From Adineta vaga (lineage: Eukaryota > Rotifera), in contig CP075495.1 in NCBI GenBank assembly GCA_021613535.1, positions 15,252,001-15,316,000 of the forward strand: a stretch of 64,000 nucleotides of DNA. Direction: 5' to 3'. Below the pieces are notes generated by a model. The model saw only the letters and a list, made by a program, of their open reading frames with translations, made no database searches and was not told where the DNA came from. Shown here piece after piece: positions 1 through 12,453 of this stretch. The position numbers and the translations under genes are program-made. Positions within the stretch are counted from its first letter, which is position 1, and the number at the start of each line of letters is the position of its first letter.

Positions 1-718
1 TAATGATTATCTTTTGACAACATGGAAATATGGGAATTAATATTTGTGATCCGACCCTTAAAACGGCTAATCATCAAGGAGATCTGACAAATAGAATGGG
101 TTTTACCATACATCTCGAGTAAATTTGTTTATAGCATCTGACTCAACATATGGATAGCTGGTAAAGATGGTCTTTTACTACATACTTTCCCAATGCAGGA
201 GATATGATAATGATTTATGACAGGAGTCGATGAAGACGTTGACATAGTCTGTTGTTTGAAGCGTTTGTGATAAATAGATATGTGATACTCTAGCATAAAA
301 ATGATATCTATATCTATACTTATCTTTTAATGACCTGTCTATTGACGATTTCATACCTGTAATTGCCTAATGTTCACATGTAAATAAATAAAAAGCGGTA
401 GAGATAAATATTATTGTTTTCGTCGGATATGTTCATGGAAAAAAATAATGGCTTCGCTTTACGGATATTCGCATACAGTCATATACGAAGACAAGATTAT
501 CTATTTCACAGATCAGTTCAATCTTCAAATATTGAAGTATAATCTTGATTCGAATTCAAAGAAAATCAATCAAACAATATTATATATATTATATACACAA
601 ATTGAATGCAAACGACACAAGTTCAATAAAATATTTAAGTTAGAAAGATTTCCACCGATATTTATTACTAAATAATTAGTATATCATTAATTATTAAAAA
701 GAAAATAAACTTTGAAAA
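1..718. other. intergenic, no supported gene
   Basis: AT-rich sequence. A 75-codon ORF at 448-675 (plus) opens with a faintly kelch-like stretch and then becomes low-complexity, so it is not called as a gene. The interval lies downstream of the minus-strand PARP-like gene. Nothing else is recognisable. Confidence 0.5.
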
Positions 719-3700
719 TTAGTTCAAATCTTGTTGTCGTCGTTGATAAACAATCAAATAGGTTGGCAGAGCTAAACAAGCATCGTCGTTCGATAAAAGC
801 AGAAAATTATTATCGTCATCTTTTGCTAATTCCACAGCAAATAAATAATGTTTTCCATCAGTTGATCGACGTGTTCCATATAAATGACTATTCAAAGCAT
901 CACGTGTCAAACAAATCGATCCAATCGAATCATTTTCAAATTGTTCACCTAAAAAGAACAAATTAAGAAAAAACATGGAGTGATCGAAATCAACAAACCA
1001 TAATGTGATGCATTTGTCGAATGTAAACCATAATGAATAATTGATTGAACCGATGCAAATGAACAACCATGAAAATATAATTGTGTTTCATCTCGTTTTC
1101 GACTCATAAAATGTTGATATAATGGATAATTTTCGATTGATTCAATCTATTTAAAAAATGAAATAATCTTATTGAAGTTTTTCTTTCAAATCTGTTCTTT
1201 TTACTCGATTAATTTGCCAAACAGACATTGACATCGTTTCTTGAAAAACTCGAACACATTGTAAAGATTCATATGATGATTTGATTATTTCTTTTGTACG
1301 AATCATTAGAAATGATGTTGACCATGATGATGGAATTCGACTCTTTGATACTATTCATGTAAAAACATTTGTTTTATCAAAAGACTTTCATTATTCTTTC
1401 TTTACCATCGAATTGTTTTTTTACAAGAAAAGCATTTCGTCTTGTTTTTGTTGGTCGAACTTGTAATTTAGTTAAATCAATATCAAATACTAATTGTTGA
1501 TTATCTTCAATTCTTATCTAAATGAAAATACATTTTTGCAAATTGAAATCAACAAAAGAAATACGAAACAAACATTTTTTTCTCCCACAGTAAAAGCTTC
1601 ATCGATTTTCAATGATATATAAGAATTGAATTGAATTTCTTCCGATTTTTCTCCATTCTCTGTAAACACATAACTATATTGATGAATATATTTTTCTTGT
1701 CGTAAATTAGAAAAACATTGTAAACATGATTCATGATCACCACGTAGTATTAATTCACTACGAGAATAATCAATGTGTGGAATTACATTGTATGATAAAC
1801 AAATATCAATTAATAAATCCACCTGATAAATCAAAAGAGAAAAAGATCCATTAGTGAAAGAACTAAAATCCAAACCTGTGAAATTATTTTTGATTCGACT
1901 AACGTGAGATCAAATGTTTGTTCATGCATTAATTTTTCTAATGATTTGATTAAAAGTTGATGATGTTGATCGATGTTTTTCAAATCAGATAAAGTTATTA
2001 TTCGTTTACCTAAATACAATATTATATTCGAGAATGTATTCTTCATTCGTATATTTACTTTGTATATCACGTTTGATTGTTCGCTGTTTTATTCTTACAG
2101 ACTTGGTTGGTTTTCTTTCATCTGATATTTTTGGTGTTGAAGTAATTTGTTCACAAAGACTATCGAGATAAAGACGAAAAACCTATTGAAAAAAGAATTT
2201 AGTTTTGAAAAGTCACAAGAATCGGATAGATTACTTGATAGCATTCATCATTTTCGAGACAATCACTTGTGGGATAAATAACAAATATAACATCCATTTG
2301 ATATTGATGTAAACGTTCACTTGCTGCACCAATCAGTGCTTCACAAACAAATCCAGGATCAAGATTAAGTTGACCAGTACCGATCTATTAATAGATAATC
2401 TTCTATTTGGAATTCATAGAAACAAAATTATCTTACAGGAGGAAATGAAATCGATTTCATTTTTCGTTTCTGTGCTTCTTCAATACACCATTTGACTAAA
2501 TCTGATAAAGACTAGAAGAAAAACAAATGAATAGAGTTCACTTTTCTTGAGGGTGTGTCTAAAGAAGAATTAAACAAACTTTTTGAGTTTTCATTGTTTC
2601 TGTTTCATCAATCTCTGTTTCCCATGGAACAAAAAGAATTTTCTGTGCTGTAGTTGAACCACCATCAAGAAGTAAAGCATCAGTGGTACAATAACGTTCT
2701 TTATATTGTGATTGAACTTTTGGGCCAGCACGACGAAGAACACTTTCACGTAAATTATTCGATGTACTTATACAAATCATCAAATCAACCTAAGCAAAAA
2801 CAAATTGATCGATTAACTTTTATATTCACATCAAGTAAATCTTACTGGAATTTGACTAATATCACCGGAAATAACATCAATTGATGAATCAGTTGATTTA
2901 ATGTAAAATTTAGTATTGGAGGAAGACTATTCAATCAAAAATCAATTTTGTTCATTATTTTGATTTTATTATAAAAGATAAAAGAAACAAACTTGATCAG
3001 AATTTTGATGTTCAGCAAAAGATGCTGTTGTATTGGATGTTGATGATGATGATTGCATATTATTAGTCATCAATGTATCGATGACTTCGATGTTTACTGA
3101 AATTATAAATTGATGTATAATTAGTCATAGAAGAATTGAATTACATGGAAATGCTCGTGGTTCAGAAATGATTGCATAATGTGTTTGATCTATATTTTCA
3201 ATGAAATTTTATTGAATAATTAAATTCTTTTCAATTTACTTTGTTGAAAAAGATTTTCTGCAGCTGATGAACAAATTAGAAGTGCCAAATTCTCGTTAAT
3301 TTTCACAATATCAATACTTAATGTTTGAGGTAAAATTGAATACAATTGTTTTTCGATTTCTTTGGCTTGTTCAAGATTTTTTACTTGACAACAATCTGAT
3401 GATAAATAAGGAAGAATTTGACATTGATCTTTTTCAATAATATCTCTTTGACCTGGACCAAGAAGATAACATAACTAAAAGATTCATTAGATATTTGATT
3501 TCAATAAGATATTTATACATACATGTTCATCTGTAAATCGCTTAGTGAACGTATAAATAATTGGTGTTTGATTTCGTGTTGACACAGAAGTTCTCTCTTT
3601 TTTATTGAATGGATTATCTCGAAGAACAAAACGAGTTTTGAATTTTGATTCTTGTTGATTAAGATTTTCAGATGATGATGGTGAATGATTGGAATTTGAA

Positions 3701-5106
3701 AGAAATTTCGATTCATCGTTTTGTTTTTGTCCAATTTTGGGTAATACATATCGTGGAGAAGATTCAGATGGACTAGTCGATCGATTATTGTTACGAGAGG
3801 AAAGTTGATTGGAATATATATTTGCTAATTCAGGTGTAGAACTTGATGAACTAACAGGAGATTTAGATATCTGTTCAGTTGTTTTTGTATTAAGACGACT
3901 TGAAAAACAAAATTTTCTTTCACCGATGGTGGATGTTGGTTGAGTTGTTGGTTTTGAAGAAATATTTTGAGCTAATGAACTTTCTTGAAAAATAGAAGGT
4001 GGATTTGGAATTGTATTTGATGGTCTTCTTCCACGACCTCGTCCGAAATTTATTGAGACAGAATCCGCAGATGATGATTGTGTATTTAAATCAAGATTTC
4101 TCAATTGATTAGAAAATGTTCGATGAATTGTCGGAGAAATCTAGTAAAGATTCTCGTTATTTAAAAACATTAAGAATATGTGAAATACTTTTTCTATCGT
4201 CGATTGAACTTCTTGATCAACATTAGTCGTTGTCACTGGAGAATGTTTAGTTGGTGTCATGTTTAAAGATTGATTGGAAATTAAATTGTCAGGTGTTAGA
4301 TTATTTCTAATTAATGCAGTTGATGAATGATAGTCTCTAATAATATCTTCCATCATTGAAGTGACTAAATCAAAAACGATTTTCTATTGAAAAATATCTT
4401 TCAAAGAAATACCTTCATTATCTTCGAAAAGCAATTCTATAGTATAAGGATTAATCAATTTTTGTTCCATAACAAGCGGTTTATGGGCGCCGAACCATTC
4501 ATCAATTAAATCATCTGTTATAGGTTGTTTATCTCTTGATTGTATGATCATACTTGGTTGATTTGATGAAGGTAATGGTGATGTTGATGATGATGATGAA
4601 AGTCGAGTTAGTCGAGAAATAAATTGAAATATTCGTTCATCATTTGAAGATAAATCGTAGTGTTTCAAAATCGCTTGATTATGTTTTGTTGCTAATGAAT
4701 GTGAATGTGAACATTTTCCATCGGATTGAAATTGTGCACAAGTTTTATTCAAAATGTAATTTTGACATAGATGAAGTTGTCTACATGATATTGAATCACA
4801 TGAATCACCTTTGCTCTGATCAAATGGACAGAGAGAAAGCTAAAATGAAAAGAGATAATTTAATGAATTAATTAGTTTTTATTCGAAATTTTCTATTACA
4901 TTATTTCGAAAATAAAGTGTACTTTGATCATTAGATAAATAACAAAGTACATCGATCGGATGGTCATTTAGAAGATCGATAATTAATTTCAATGGAAGAG
5001 GATAAATTTTAACTAAATCTTCATCGATTTTTAATTCTAAAGATTTTCCACGAGATCGACATTGTTCAAATAGATTTAAAATTTGTTCTAATGCTTCTGA
5101 AATCAT
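719..5106 (-). CDS. ZAP/PARP12-PARP14-like protein: winged helix, Cys/His zinc fingers, macro domain, WWE, degenerate PARP domain
   Basis: Eighteen exons join in phase to 1159 residues: 4900-5106, 4413-4839, 4189-4364, 3523-4140, 3240-3474, 3145-3189, 2993-3096, 2846-2926, 2580-2789, 2437-2511, 2235-2384, 2059-2182, 1876-2009, 1589-1822, 1406-1517, 1205-1350, 975-1146, 719-948. Residues 1-69 resemble the winged helix of ZAP. A Cys/His cluster (about 72-117, with CRQLHLC and KCSHSH) matches the ZAP/PARP12 zinc-finger style. A Ser-rich linker carries GRGRGRR. Residues about 605-776 form a macro domain (IGTGQLNLDPG). A WWE-like segment (about 905-970) precedes a PARP fold. That fold keeps the first triad histidine (YFHG), but the tyrosine position reads GSIC and the glutamate position reads PTYLIVY, so NAD+ transfer is doubtful. 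In animals this architecture serves RNA-virus sensing and ADP-ribose signalling. The family call is strong; activity and antiviral role are inference. Confidence 0.85.
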
Positions 5107-6876
5107 TCATTCACTTTTTTCCAAATTAATATATGAATTAAATGTGATGAAAATCAGTTTTTCCCAGTATAGGAACAGTTAAGAAATAAATTTTGTTTTT
5201 AAGTATTTAAACTGATTACGTTTGGCTTATAACATAGGCCAATGAAGATAATATTATTGATAACTTGTTTTTCGACTAAGGGTAACCTTTTAACGATTCC
5301 ATTTCTTAGTCATTGTTTTGAGAAAAAACTAAAGAAGATAGTTTCATAATATCCTGAAGTCTGAAAACTATATAATTCCCTTTTTAATCGATTTTAGAGG
5401 GCGCCACACATATTGCGCATTCGTGAACTCGACATCGCCAAGATTTTATTCTCTATTTTGAATTGTTTTAAGTTTTCGATTTAAAATTATACGTGACTGA
5501 AAATGAAAGACAGAACTTGTTCTAAATATCTTAGAACCTGTCTATACTTTTGTACTATAGAATTATAGTTCACTGATATCAATATATCAGTCATTCCTTT
5601 CAAAAATTCTTGCACATACCGCCTGATAGTACATACACCACAGGTCTTCCTGCTATTGGTGTTCAGTCGTCGGTAGTTGCTTGGGCATTCAATACTGTTG
5701 GATTTAGTATTCGTCAGCAACCATAGTTCCAGAATTATAATCTTACATTATTCATGATCTCCCACAACGAATGTAAGATATCTTATCCAAAAACAAAATT
5801 CCGTTTAACTTCTTTGATATATTATTTAGAGCACGTTATGGAACAGCTGAATCGTTGACATTTAGTGAACGCGATCACCTACAACTTCTCCAAGGTATGT
5901 ATATTGGGTTAACAGAATAATAACTCATCTTCAACCATTTATCAATAAAGTATAGTGTCGATTATTGCTACAGGTAGAAATAGCACTCAATGTCATGATT
6001 TTATCAATGCTTTTGTCTCTAAATTTGTGATCCGTATATGCATGGTACGGTTATAAAGACTATTGTACTAGTAAATGCACGATGGAATGAAGATATAACT
6101 AATACCTTGTGCTAAAACTTATTTAATTGTATGTTCGAAATATTTCCTGTAAGTAGATGACGCTCTTCTGGTTGGACTTATTTATTGGTTAATCGTCGAA
6201 CTAATGAATGGATGACGTATTGTCATCATTTCTTCTTGTATGAGTGCAACAGAACTCAGCAAGATTTATTTTTCTTCATTTTATCGGTGGCACTTTGTCG
6301 GACAAAAAAATATTCTCATGGTAAATATTAATTTAATATATAAAACAAAGATTCTTTTTTTTTGTTTCTCAAGTCTCGACGTTTCTATCAAGAAAACACA
6401 TTGTCCTCGATAAAATATTTTTCTTTTCTTCTTTTTCCCATAGACTATGCTAATATTCGAATAATCAATGATTTATTCAAATATATCTATGCGAATTTCG
6501 CTGCTTAATAGTCATTTCAGAATCACTAGTAACGCTTTTACCTTCATATTTTTTTCATAAAAAGACAAGTTAATTATTCAATTTACCTTTATCGATACAG
6601 AACAAAACATAGAAAATGTAGAATAAATGATCAATCATCCTTTTCAATATGCATTGCTACTATCGATCAGAAAATATTTTGAGTATCATTATGATTGTCG
6701 ATATTTGAATGCGTATTTTCATTTAGTCTTGATAAAATATGATTATCATTGAAAGTTGCTTGATAAAATTTTATTTGATGAAGATTTTATTGATGAAAAC
6801 ATCTTTCTGTTTTTAGATTGGTCGACAAACGGTTCAATTGAATCGAGTATAAACAAAGAAATTCTATCTTTCTCCA
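5107..6876. other. 1.8-kb intergenic region between divergent genes
   Basis: This probably holds the promoters of the minus-strand PARP-like gene and the plus-strand nucleotidase. A short coding-looking patch near 5825-5893 ends at a GT and may be a gene relic, but I cannot assign it. Short ORFs near 5487-5720 show no family signature. The rest is AT-rich sequence with poly-T runs. Confidence 0.5.
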
Positions 6877-8526
6877 ATGTCTACAGTTGCCACTGCTAGT
6901 CCATATTTTGAAGAACAATCATCAGAACTACAAATTCGTCATCGAATAATAAAACCAATAGAAAAAAAGATGATTCCGTTATTTACTCGTCGTCATTCAT
7001 CATCACGTAGTTTCTATTCAATTCGAAATCTTCTATTTATTTTAATATTCATCACATTTGTATTTATCTTATACTCATCTATATCATTATCTCCATTACT
7101 TCGTTTTCTTGATCCTTATTCTTATGTCTTAGTATTAGATGCTGGTTCAACAGGAACACGTATTCATGTGTATAAATTTCGTGCAGCAACTGATAATGAG
7201 AATGGTGATACGTTCGTGTTAAAGAATGAAATTTTCAAAGAACGTAAACCCGGTTTATCATCATTTGCTGATCAGATCGATAAAGCAGAAGATCAAATCG
7301 ATGAATTATTAAAAATTGCTGATCAAGAAGTAACTCGATTCAAACATCGAAGTACACCATTGGTTTTACGTGCAACAGCTGGTTTAAGATTAATCAGTGA
7401 AACTAAACAAAAACTTTTATTAGAAAGTGTAGCAAAATCGTTTCGAAAATATGGATTTTATCGACCAAAAATGGATATTGCCATTATGAATGAAACAGAA
7501 GAAGGAATTGATGCTTGGCTTACTCTTGTTTATTTAAAAGGTGAACAGTTTTATGGAAGTCGTATAGCTGCATTGGATTTAGGTGGTGGTTCAACTCAGA
7601 TAACATATAATCCTGCATTGTCAAATACAACATTAGCGGAAAAATTAAATTTATTATTAAAAGCACAACAACCAATTGAACCTGAACAGATTCATGCATT
7701 TCGTGATTCAGCGAATAAAAAAAATCATCAAATGCCAAGAATTGATGTTGATCAAGCTGGTCTCGAAGAAATAAAACCAGTTAAAATTGTTAAAAAACAA
7801 GATTTATTAAATAAAGATACGAAATTAAGTGAAGAAGAAATGATTATGGCATATATGCACCAATTTCGAATGTTTCGTCGTGATATCAAACTTTACTCGC
7901 GTTCATACTTAGGTTATGGTTTAATGATTGCACGGCAAACAATATTTATGAATGAAACAAATGATCAAAATTTAATCAATTCACATAAACTTAAAAGTCG
8001 ATGTTTTCTCAATGATGTGACAGGAAAATTTAAATTTCAAGATATTACTTGGACTGTTCAATCTCATGGAGGTAAAACGAAAAGATTTTAATTTTAATGA
8101 TTCGAATATTGTCTTTTAGACGTTAATTCTGATGAACGTTTCTATTCATGCATGTCAACAGTTGATCATTATATTAGTCTGAATGTTCAACCAGCTGTTG
8201 GCCTTGATCAAATGTCAATCTATGTTTTTTCTTATTTTTATGATATTGCGAATGATGCTGGCCTTCTATCAACAGATGGTGATGAAGCATCATCATCAAT
8301 ACGAACAATTCCAATACGTGTATTGAAACAAACAGCTAAAAATGTTTGTCGTGGTTCAACATCAACATCACAAGAACATCCATTTTTATGTTTTGATTTA
8401 ACATATATTTATTCGTTATTAACAAAAGGTTATGGTCTTGTTGAAGATATTGAAATTCACATTTGTAAAAAAATTCAAGAATTTGAAGTCGCGTGGTCAC
8501 TTGGTTTAGCATTAAAATTGTTATAG
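6877..8526 (+). CDS. ENTPD5/6-type ectonucleoside (di)phosphohydrolase
   Basis: Two exons (6877-8071, 8120-8526; 48-nt GT-AG intron) give 533 residues. A transmembrane segment at about residues 52-69 follows a basic cytosolic tail, as in Golgi or plasma-membrane members. Apyrase-conserved regions are visible: DAGSTGTR at 88-95, then ATAGLRL, then NETEEGIDAW, and LDLGGGSTQ near 233. Later segments (LYSRSYLGYGLM, FSYFYDIA, CFDLTYI, VAWSLGLAL) fit the ENTPD5/6 subgroup, which hydrolyses UDP and GDP to support glycoprotein folding and glycosylation. An insertion of about 55 residues between LDLGGGSTQ and the LYSRSYLGYG block lengthens it relative to human ENTPD6. All catalytic regions look intact. 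The subgroup assignment is by recalled similarity. Confidence 0.93.
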
Positions 8527-8674
8527 AAAAACAACAAACGTTGCTTACCTTTTTTTTCTTCTTTGTTTTTTTTCTATCTCTTGGTTGTTTCATTTTTATT
8601 TTATTTATAACAAATATTGTTATTCATTTCTCATTTTGTGACAACGACAAATGCAGCTTTTTATTTCAATATAA

Positions 8675-8698
8675 ACATACATACATACATACATACAT
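8675..8698. repeat. (ACAT)n microsatellite
   Basis: About six ACAT units lie between the nucleotidase stop and the next gene. It is simple sequence and probably transcribed only as UTR. Confidence 0.8.
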
Positions 8699-8753
8699 CT
8701 TTGCTGTTTTCTTAATATATTGCAGATTGTTCAATCGCATTCTTTTCTATTTG

Positions 8754-9538
8754 ATGAAAAAAGCATTATTTCGGAATATTTTAGTATTGAATTGTATTAG
8801 ACGAGTTCAGTTTCATCAAATGGCAACAAATGAGAAAAAACAACAATTGAAAATAGATGTTACGAGTGATAATATTTGTCGTGAGTGAAATTATAAATCT
8901 TTACATTGAATAATTGTTTTTCTTTGTTAGCTTGGTGTTATGTTGGAAAACGTCGTTTAGACAAAGCTCTTTCTCAAATCGATACATCCAATGTGAATGT
9001 CTCAGTATCATGGCATGCTTATGAATTAGATCATGGACTACCTAGAGATGGTTCACTTCTCAAAATGGATCGTTACAAACAAAAATTTGGTGAAGCACGT
9101 ATAAAACAAATGTTACCAATGATGACAGAGACAGGAAAACAAGAAGGTATTGATTTTTCATTTGATGGTAAAATTGGTTCAACATTCGATTCACATCGTC
9201 TTCTTTATTATGTCAAACAACAAGAAAATGGTGAAAAAAAACAAAATGATTTAATCAATGTTTTATTTCGTGCTTATTTTGAACAAGAACAAGATTTAGC
9301 TGACCATCAAGTTTTAATCAAAGCAGGTGAACAAATTGGATTAGATGGAAATGAAGTTAAACGATTTCTTCAATCTGATCAATATAGTAAAGAAATTCAA
9401 GATGAAATTAACCATAGTCAACAAGAAGGAGTTTCCGGTGTTCCACATTTTGTTATAAATGGTAAAGTTGAATTGAGTGGTGCACAAGATCCTCAACAAT
9501 TCATTGAAGCTTTTCGAAAAGCTGGTGTTAAAGTTTGA
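8754..9538 (+). CDS. FrnE/DsbA-family thiol oxidoreductase
   Basis: Two exons (8754-8880, 8931-9538; 50-nt intron) give 244 residues. A start at 8820 would give 222. The splice rebuilds the active-site motif: the codon split by the intron becomes proline, giving SDNICPWCYVGKRRL. A cis-proline loop (SGVPHF) lies near the C terminus, and the helical insert (FRAYFEQEQD, LADHQVL) is typical of the 2-hydroxychromene-isomerase/FrnE branch of DSBA thioredoxins. The longer start adds a basic hydrophobic N terminus that could be a mitochondrial presequence; this is inference. FrnE-type proteins are common in bacteria and also occur in eukaryotes, so origin cannot be decided here. The substrate is unknown. 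The gene lies 227 bp after the nucleotidase gene on the same strand. Confidence 0.9.
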
Positions 9539-10059
9539 AAAATTCTATATTGATTCATGTCGTTTATTTTTCTAAAGATTTCATCTTTTTAACACCTTCT
9601 TCTATTAAAACAAGCAATTTTTTCAATTTTATTGTTTTTCTCCACTCTAACAATCTATTTTAATAAAGAAAATTACATTGTCATGATGTAATAAATTGTC
9701 ATGTAAAATATCAATTACTTATTGTTAGTCTTGGTATGAAGATATTTTTAAATTGTCTATTTTCTTCCATGTAAAGTTAAGATTAGAATCTTTTAAGGAG
9801 TTCGAATCATAAATATATTGAATGTTTGATAGAAAATATTTATAATCTTTCTATATGGAACATTTGTAACCTAGACCTAATGGTAACTCAATCTGTATCC
9901 TAGAACTATTTTCAGTATAGCTTTCATACAAAGCAATTTTCTCGACATTCTAATTTGACATAGAGTTGAACTTAGTTGTTCCCAAGATTCACGACAAATT
10001 CTTCCTATAAATCTTTTTGAAAATTTTTATTTGTTTTCTCTTTTTGATATGTTTAAAAT
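9539..10059. other. intergenic, AT-rich, nothing recognised
   Basis: This is the 3' flank of the DsbA-like gene. AATAAA-like signals lie near 9660-9670. No coding signature was seen on either strand. Confidence 0.5.
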
Positions 10060-10715
10060 CAGAACAATAAAATTAATAACGGAAATTGAGTTGTCGTGGT
10101 GTCATAAATTGACGGACAACATCCAATGTAACTTCTTTTCGTTGTTCTTGATGTTTTGCAACTAATGCATGTTTATTAACCTAAGAATTTATGAGAAAGA
10201 AGAATCGAGAAGGAGTTTTGAAAAGTGAAATTACTTTGTCTTTGATTTGTTTTGATGTATCAGTAAGAAAAATAGCGGAATTTGAATCATCTTACTTGAT
10301 CGAAACTACATTCAATAATATCTTTTGCATCTTTTTCATCATCAGCTATTTGAATTACCAATGGAACATCAAAGACATCTTATGACCATCTAAAATTATC
10401 TCTTTAATCTCATTTTTATGTTTAAATTTCTTTGTTACTTTGTCATGATAAATGGAATTAAATGACCCAAATGCATTGCCTCAGGTGATGGACCACGACC
10501 AGTATATAAGAAAAATGTTTTTTTCTGTTCATATGCATTGAGAATTAACTCAAGATCTCTAGAGAAATATGCAGATAATTATTGAAAAGATTTGAAAATT
10601 TTATAAAATATACCTGTGAGAGAAGAATATGCCTCGTCGAATAAAATAGTGAACTGGTCTTTTGATAACTGATTCAATACGTGCAATTAATTCAGGTGAA
10701 ATCTTTAATGAAGAT
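10060..10715 (-). pseudogene. tryptophanyl-tRNA synthetase relic with internal deletions
   Basis: The nucleotide sequence closely follows the intact TrpRS gene at 16100-17768 but lacks large parts. It keeps the C-terminal end (QFMTPRQL), then jumps at 10168 to sequence equivalent to 16440, losing about 245 bp. A second jump near 10285 loses several exons, and a third near 10330 loses about 60 bp. The segment with [13 protein letters not shown] and part of the preceding exon remain; homology fades near 10715. The KMSKS-equivalent loop and most of the catalytic core are gone, so it cannot encode an enzyme. The first junction lies at a shared AATGC, which suggests microhomology-mediated deletion. 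No start codon or continuous frame survives. Confidence 0.9.
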
Positions 10716-10975
10716 TTGACTGTATTGAAGAACTATACAATTGAAAGATAGAGTCGGACGTTTACTTTTCATTCTTTTTCTTTTCTTTCGATTCGTATAT
10801 GTACAGAAAAAAAGTCGTATTCAACTATATACCTTCTTCATTTATTTCGTGCTGTTTTCTTTCTCTCTCTGTCGTATGGAAAACGTCGAAGAGAAATATA
10901 ACAGGAAAGAAAGAGAAAGTGAAAACCACCGTCTACTTTAACATGATATCATTACCCACATACCCATTGTTTATC

Positions 10976-11521
10976 ATGGCCGATAGCACCGAGTTCATTC
11001 AAAAACTGAAAGCAACAAATGGCGATGTATGTATAAATTCGTTTTTTCTGAAAAAATCTTTGGTTTTGTTGAAATTTAGGTTGAAGCATTATCACGAATC
11101 GAATGTGAACAAAAAGAGAAACGAGATAAAGCTGATCAAGCAGTTGCAACAGCAAAACAAAACGGAGAATCACCTGGAATCATAGTAAACTTAAAACAAA
11201 CAGCAACACAAGAAAACTTTAAATTGAATCTGTGTAGTTTTATAACTGAACTCGCAGAAAAACAACGTGATAACATATTGTTAACAGTTCGTAAAGAATT
11301 GAATGTAGTGCTTGACAACATGACTAAAGGTGAATTCAATTGAAAACAAAATTTTTGTTAATATCAACTGTATTTATTTCAATATAGAAAAAGATGCGCA
11401 TTCATCTGCTAGTGATCTTGATTTGTCACAAAAACAACGAAAAAACAATGAAGATAACATTGGCAATGGTGAAACGCGGCGGAAGAATAATGGTATTACA
11501 GAAGACCATATCCATCATTAA
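10976..11521 (+). CDS. hypothetical three-exon small protein
   Basis: Exons 10976-11026, 11080-11329 and 11388-11521 join in phase to 144 residues, with standard GT/AG borders. The product starts MADSTEFIQKLKATNGD, is charged and mostly helical-looking (Glu/Lys-rich around EQKEKRDKADQ), and ends in a low-complexity Asn/Asp/Lys tail. I recognise no family. After the stop, another frame stays open to a TGA at 11611-11613 and encodes a plausible acidic tail (KDTNDDDENDK). Either a frameshift shortened the gene or the last exon is used in another frame. The upstream 200 bp is pyrimidine-rich. Confidence rests on consistent splice phases only. Confidence 0.5.
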
Positions 11522-11613
11522 TTGGAAAAGATCTTGATCCTTTGAAATTACAATCGAAATCGGTCCAAGAACAACCAAAGGATACGAATGATGACGATGA
11601 AAATGACAAATGA

Positions 11614-12453
11614 CAAAGTTTAGATAATGTCGTGTTTTTTGCTTCTCACACATCAAGTTTATTTTCTTTTCTTTGTCTATTTGTATGAAATTATTTATCT
11701 CTCATGTTATTAAAAAGTGATTAAAATAAACAATGTTATCAAGCAATAATTTATATATCTTGTCGATTTGATAAAAAGCAATATTCTGGAGAAGTGATGA
11801 TTGGACGTACAACTATTTTTAATTCAAACAATCTGTGAATTAATATCAAAGCTTTTCGATATACGTTTCTAATCTTGCCATTACGCATATTTCTACCCTA
11901 CAGTACTTTTCATCTCTGTCAGACGAATCTGATAGGTTTTCAAACGTATAATACAATATATCGCTAAAAATAACGCTCATCAAATTTGTAACAACTAACT
12001 GAAAGTGGGCCGACGGAGTCCAATGCAATTCCATCGCCGTAAATTCTATAGGATTCTGTCGGATGATCATCAAATCCGATTGGATCCCGTCGGCTCCAAT
12101 CTCACCCACACCCAAACCCATGTGCAGCTTTCGCTGGAATTCATCCTCAACTTCAGACCCTTATCTTCAACGTCACTTTCACCAGCACTCTCATTAATAT
12201 TCTATACTTTTCGGTGCATGCTCCTTCTCATTTTCACCACATATATATAAACACATAATAAACATTTGAGATGACAAGAAAAGAATGACAAGTTCATAGA
12301 GAAAAAAGGATGTTCCACGAAAAGAAAAATCAGGTCGATGATTCATCATAGAATATATCTAAATATTTATATTTCATTGTTCTCTTCGACGGCAATGATG
12401 AGTAAAAATTTTGCATATATAAATGACCATCATTATACGAAATACATAACAAA
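11614..12453. other. intergenic region with a less AT-rich patch
   Basis: No gene is recognised. The stretch at about 12005-12190 is richer in G+C than its surroundings and holds shadow ORFs on both strands without family features; it may be old repeat material. The last 200 bp upstream of the F-box gene is AT-rich and probably promoter. Confidence 0.4.

Noticed and set aside
8493-8753. Longer N terminus for the DsbA-like gene
   Set aside because: The extended frame crosses the 3' end of the nucleotidase gene and a poly-T tract and reads as low-complexity hydrophobic sequence.
11846-12250. Overlapping ORFs on both strands near 12 kb
   Set aside because: They overlap one another, have no domain features, and owe their openness to a less AT-rich patch.
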